From Cryptomeria japonica (Eukaryota; Streptophyta; Pinopsida; Cupressales; Cupressaceae): a stretch of 60,000 nucleotides of DNA. The notes under the pieces are model-generated. The model searched no databases and had not been told where the DNA came from. It saw nothing but the letters and a program-made list of their open reading frames with translations. Shown one piece after another: positions 57,307 to 60,000 of the stretch. Within the stretch, counting starts at the first letter, position 1. The number at the start of each line of letters is the position of its first letter. The DNA lies in the NCBI RefSeq assembly GCF_030272615.1, contig NC_081415.1, forward strand, positions 192,168,270 to 192,228,269. Direction: 5' to 3'. The translations under genes were made by a program, and so were the position numbers.

Positions 57307-57865
57307 AGTGGCAATATGCGAGCTAATAACACTAAAAAATCACAAAAAGGTTAGAAATTAGGATGTGGGTCCCATCGGGCGTGCCAAAATGAACCAAGAG
57401 AAAAACGCATACAAGGTTAGAAGATTAGTTTAATAAAATGAATTATTTTTCCACAATCCATGATAATTGCTATTCTTGCTTCTAATTTTGATTGTGTCTA
57501 ATTTTTTTGCATCAACGTTTCGGATCACACTCAGTGATCCATCATCATGATGAAAGAATGCTCAAGAATTAGTAAGATGGATAGTTGCAGATCAAAGGGG
57601 ATATAAAGAGATAGTACAAAGGAGGGAAAGAGTGGCATGGTTGACAAGACCAAAAGTCAAAGAGAAGAAATAAAAACCAAAAATGTAAGAAAATACCTCT
57701 AAGAAAAATAATAACAAAAAAATGAAACAGAGTAAACAAAACCAAAGAAAAGATTAAAAAAAGAGGAAAACAAAAGGTCAAAAGAAGGAGAAAAAATGTT
57801 AAATAACTAAATAAAAGGGAAAAAATAAAGAGGAAAAAAGAAAATAGAAATAAAAAATAAAATAA

Positions 57866-58133
57866 ACGGATAAATAAAAAAGAGAGGAACAACACTATAT
57901 ATACATATATACATGTATACATGTCTATACATATATACATGTATATATATGTATACATATACATGTATATATATAGACATGTATATATACATGTATATAT
58001 ATATACATACATGTATATATACATATACATGTCTATATATATATATACATGTCTATATACATATATACATGTATAGACATATATACATGTATATATGTAT
58101 ATATAGTGTTGTTCTTCTCTTTTCTATTTATCC

Positions 58134-58137
<4 letters not shown>
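57866..58137. repeat. AT-rich inverted repeat
   Basis: AACGGATAAATA..GAGGAACAACACTATATATA at 57,866-57,905 recurs as its reverse complement at about 58,097-58,136 with about two differences. The 190 bp between the arms are TATACATG/TATATACA repeats that are themselves largely self-complementary, so the whole could form one long cruciform. Confidence 0.8.
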
Positions 58138-58171
<34 letters not shown>

Positions 58172-58389
58172 ATATGTATATATTTTAAAACAAAAAAAAG
58201 TTACTGGACTGTGTGGTGGAATGGCGCAATAGAACCAGAAGTCTTCAATCTCACTTTTACTTGCATCATATTTATCTTTGTTTCAACACATGCTCGCAAG
58301 TGATGGTTAGGAATCCAAAGTAGTGTGTGGCAAAATAAATGAATCTAACCTAGATTCACGAACTCTAGGCCCAATGTTAAGACTGCCTA

Positions 58390-58792
58390 TATATACATGT
58401 CTATACTATATAGTATATAGTATATATATACATGTCAAACATTCATATGTATAGTATATATAGTATATATATACATATATATATGTATATATATACACAC
58501 ACACATATATATATATATACATGTATATATGTATATATAGTATAGACATGTATATATGTGTGTGTGTGTATACAAATATATATATGTCTATATATATATG
58601 CATATATATAGATATATATACATATATATGTATATACATGTATACAGGTATATACATATATACATGTATATATACAATGTATATGTATATACATATATAT
58701 ACATATACGTGTATATATGTATATGTATATATATACTTATATATATATACACATATATATGTATATATACACATACATGTATATATACATAC

Positions 58793-58838
<46 letters not shown>

Positions 58839-58960
58839 GTAAGTGTGTTTGTATATATGCATGAGTCTGTGTGTGTGTGTATATATATGTGTGTGTGCGT
58901 GTGTGTGTGGGTGCGGCGCGTGCAAGTGTATATGTGTATGTATAGACACCCATACACACA
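58390..58960. repeat. compound microsatellite (TA, TATACA, GT)n
   Basis: TATATACATA-type repeats pass into GTGTGT runs at about 58,808-58,915. Open frames of up to 216 codons on both strands are repeat artefacts made almost only of Tyr, Ile, His, Thr, Met, Val and Cys. Confidence 0.9.
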
Positions 58961-59313
58961 CCTATAAATAAATATAAGAGAATGAAAGAAAGAAAGAAAA
59001 CATAAAAACATAAGCAAAAAAATAAATAAAAATAAAGGAAAGGGAATAAAAAACAAAAAAGACTAAGAGAAAAGAAAAAGACAAAAAGAAACATAAACAA
59101 AGGATAAAGAAAGAGAAAAAATAAAAAAGAGAAGAAAGCCAAATAAAAATAAGAAAGAGTAAAAATAAATAGCGAAGAAAAAGATTAGGACATAAATGAA
59201 AACAAATAAAGAAACGGAAAAGAACAAGAAAAAGAAAAATGTAAAAAGGACAAGAGAAGGGGAAGAGAGAAAAGGAGCAGTGGAACGACTGCATAGAGGA
59301 GGAAAAAGACACA

Positions 59314-60000
59314 TTAAGGGTGGGGGAGAGGTTTTCTAAGAAAGGATAAAAGGGGGTGTCATGAAGGACTAAGGCTCTACCCTTCATCATGGTTTAGGTT
59401 AGAAGGGTAGTTGCTAATAGTGATGACCTTTTTAAGTCTTCTCTTGAAATATTTATCCTCCTTAGACAAGATTTGAGTGCTCTCTAAACAAATGTGGTGC
59501 TTGGTTAATGAGGAATGCTCGGCAAGGGAAGATTTAGAGACATGGTCATGCTTAGTATCGGCACTGTGCTATTTGATTCTAGTGTTGAAAGACTTGCTCG
59601 TTTCACCTATGTAAGGTGCACCACAAGAGCAAGTGACATTGTAGACACCCGAGTCAAGCAAGATGTCTTTAGGGTCTTTAAGGGAAGGGATTTGATGTCT
59701 CAAAGTGGAGAAGGGTTTGAAAGAACATTGAAGCACTTTATTGTGAAGGATCTTGGAATTTTTTTGCAAAATGTCATCAATGAAGGGAAGGGCAATCAAA
59801 GGGTGGGTAGATGATTGGGAGGGTTGGTTATTGGAAAAGAGAAGATGCTTGGCATGGATAAGGGCCCTAGAGATTCACCTGTTGGAGTAGCCATTGAGAA
59901 TGAAGACCTTGCAAAGATGGTCAAGTTCTTGGTTTAAGTTGTCTTCATCACAAATATGATAGGCTCTTCGGGTAAGGGTTTTAAAAATAACAATTTTTTG
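59314..60000 (-). pseudogene. Penelope-like element: RT C-terminus and GIY-YIG endonuclease
   Basis: Minus strand, entering from the right edge. RAYHICDEDNLNQELDHLCKVFILNGYSN is the conserved segment after the PLE reverse transcriptase. After a TGA come PLIALPFIDDIL and the GIY-YIG endonuclease: SGVYNVTCSCGAPYIGETSKSFNTRIK (about 59,650-59,570; the first motif is GVY, the second YIG). A stop follows, then SLAEHSSLTKHHI.. (conserved EH), ILSKEDKYFKRRLKKVITI, NLNHDEG, SLSPS-stop-HP and the end at 59,314. Family members normally have Trp before HP, so that stop is a decayed Trp codon. RT plus C-terminal GIY-YIG is the signature of canonical PLEs; in plants I know these from conifers. At least four stops. 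Confidence 0.85.

Larger units (their letters stand above)
54595..57389 (-). other. Tat-3 untranslated leader
   Basis: No protein-coding frame. It contains degenerate GATTGATTGATT runs (about 55,020-55,090) and, toward the primer site, the phased motif clusters listed separately. About 2.8 kb long, comparable with the 3.1-kb leader of Tat-2. The primer-site landmark TTTTGGCACGCCCGATGGG (minus strand) is at 57,370-57,389. Confidence 0.65.
38634..57434 (-). mobile_element. Tat-3: near full-length Ty3/gypsy Tat element
   Basis: The 3' LTR is 38,634-39,918, the polypurine tract follows, and the primer site (TTTTGGCACGCCCGATGGG, minus strand) is at 57,370-57,389. The first about 45 bp of the 5' LTR (57,390-57,434) match the corresponding end of the 3' LTR (TGAACCAAGRGAAAA..ATACAAGGTTAG). 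Beyond that the sequence belongs to another element. Internal order on the minus strand is leader, gag, protease, G-patch, RT, RNase H, second RNase H, integrase, long 3' region with an antisense PMD gene. The total is about 18.8 kb including a 1.95-kb insertion in gag. Confidence 0.9.
57434..59313 (-). mobile_element. PLE 3' non-coding region with microsatellites
   Basis: On the coding (minus) strand this follows the GIY-YIG stop. It has a pyrimidine-rich tract (about 58,980-59,310), a TA/CA/CG-containing microsatellite (58,390-58,960), a short unique island (about 58,195-58,390), and an AT-rich inverted repeat (57,866-58,137). Finally, at about 57,510-57,552, comes a hairpin with GGATCAC/GTGATCC arms followed by GAAA. 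The exact junction with the Tat-3 LTR is put at about 57,434, where similarity to the other Tat-3 LTR ends. Hydrophobic open stretches here are by-products of the T-rich strand. Confidence 0.55.

Noticed and set aside
58406-59142. Open frames of up to 216 codons and hydrophobic 'membrane proteins' on the minus strand
   Set aside because: Produced by TA/CA microsatellite and a pyrimidine-rich tract; composition is extreme and no domain is present.
1-60000. tRNA, rRNA or organellar insertions
   Set aside because: No cloverleaf, rRNA core or plastid/mitochondrial gene was noticed by eye; a dedicated scan was not possible.

Overview
This is eukaryotic nuclear DNA from a large plant genome, most likely a conifer. 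The evidence is wall-to-wall, heavily mutated LTR retrotransposons nested in one another, a plant mobile domain (PMD) gene in two copies, and the 3' part of a Penelope-like element (PLE) with a GIY-YIG endonuclease at the right edge. Among plants I know that PLE class from conifers (the Dryad group). No intact single-copy host gene, rRNA, tRNA or organellar segment was recognised. Names such as Tat-1 and Cop-A are local labels.

Layout, left to right. 1-2.2 kb is old unassignable DNA. 2.5-5.1 kb is a decayed gene with many short exons, one of them duplicated in tandem. 5.65-7.93 kb is a 358/359-bp satellite of about 6.4 copies. 8.56-9.18 kb is a convergent two-exon gene on the minus strand. 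From 9.5 kb a four-level nest begins. Tat-1 (Ty3/gypsy, minus) shows its 3' LTR, polypurine tract and a plus-strand PMD gene. It is broken at 13,001 by Cop-A (copia, plus), which is broken in its gag zinc-knuckle region by Tat-2 (Ty3/gypsy Tat-type, plus, 14.4-31.4 kb). Tat-2 is split at 22,329-27,446 by Cop-B (copia, minus), with a 5-bp target duplication. The right-hand halves of Tat-1 and Cop-A and the 3' LTR of Tat-2 are absent; the break lies at a microsatellite at 31.4-31.7 kb.

32.3-38.6 kb is an older repeat background. It carries a complete gag-protease-only element (32,541-36,278, target duplication CATAT) and a solo LTR (36,331-37,776, also CATAT). 38,634-57,434 is Tat-3, an almost full-length minus-strand Tat element: 3' LTR, polypurine tract, antisense PMD gene with its own TATA box, integrase, dual RNase H, RT, protease, gag, long leader, primer-binding site and the first bases of its 5' LTR. 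A complete 1.95-kb mini LTR element (51,650-53,600, target duplication TCTTG) sits in its gag. 57.4-60 kb is the PLE 3' region, with long TA/CA microsatellites and the coding end of RT plus GIY-YIG on the minus strand.

All coding regions carry stops or frameshifts. Many stops are of the TGA/TAG/TAA type expected from C-to-T decay, so the elements look silent and old. The most unusual signal is in the untranslated leaders of the two Tat elements. The 9-10 bp motif TTAGCGCAT (with variants) recurs at exactly 21-bp steps in Tat-2 and at 20-bp steps in Tat-3, separated by non-conserved spacer. It is not a CRISPR array and not an ordinary minisatellite. It looks like a helically phased binding-site array or a structured leader element.
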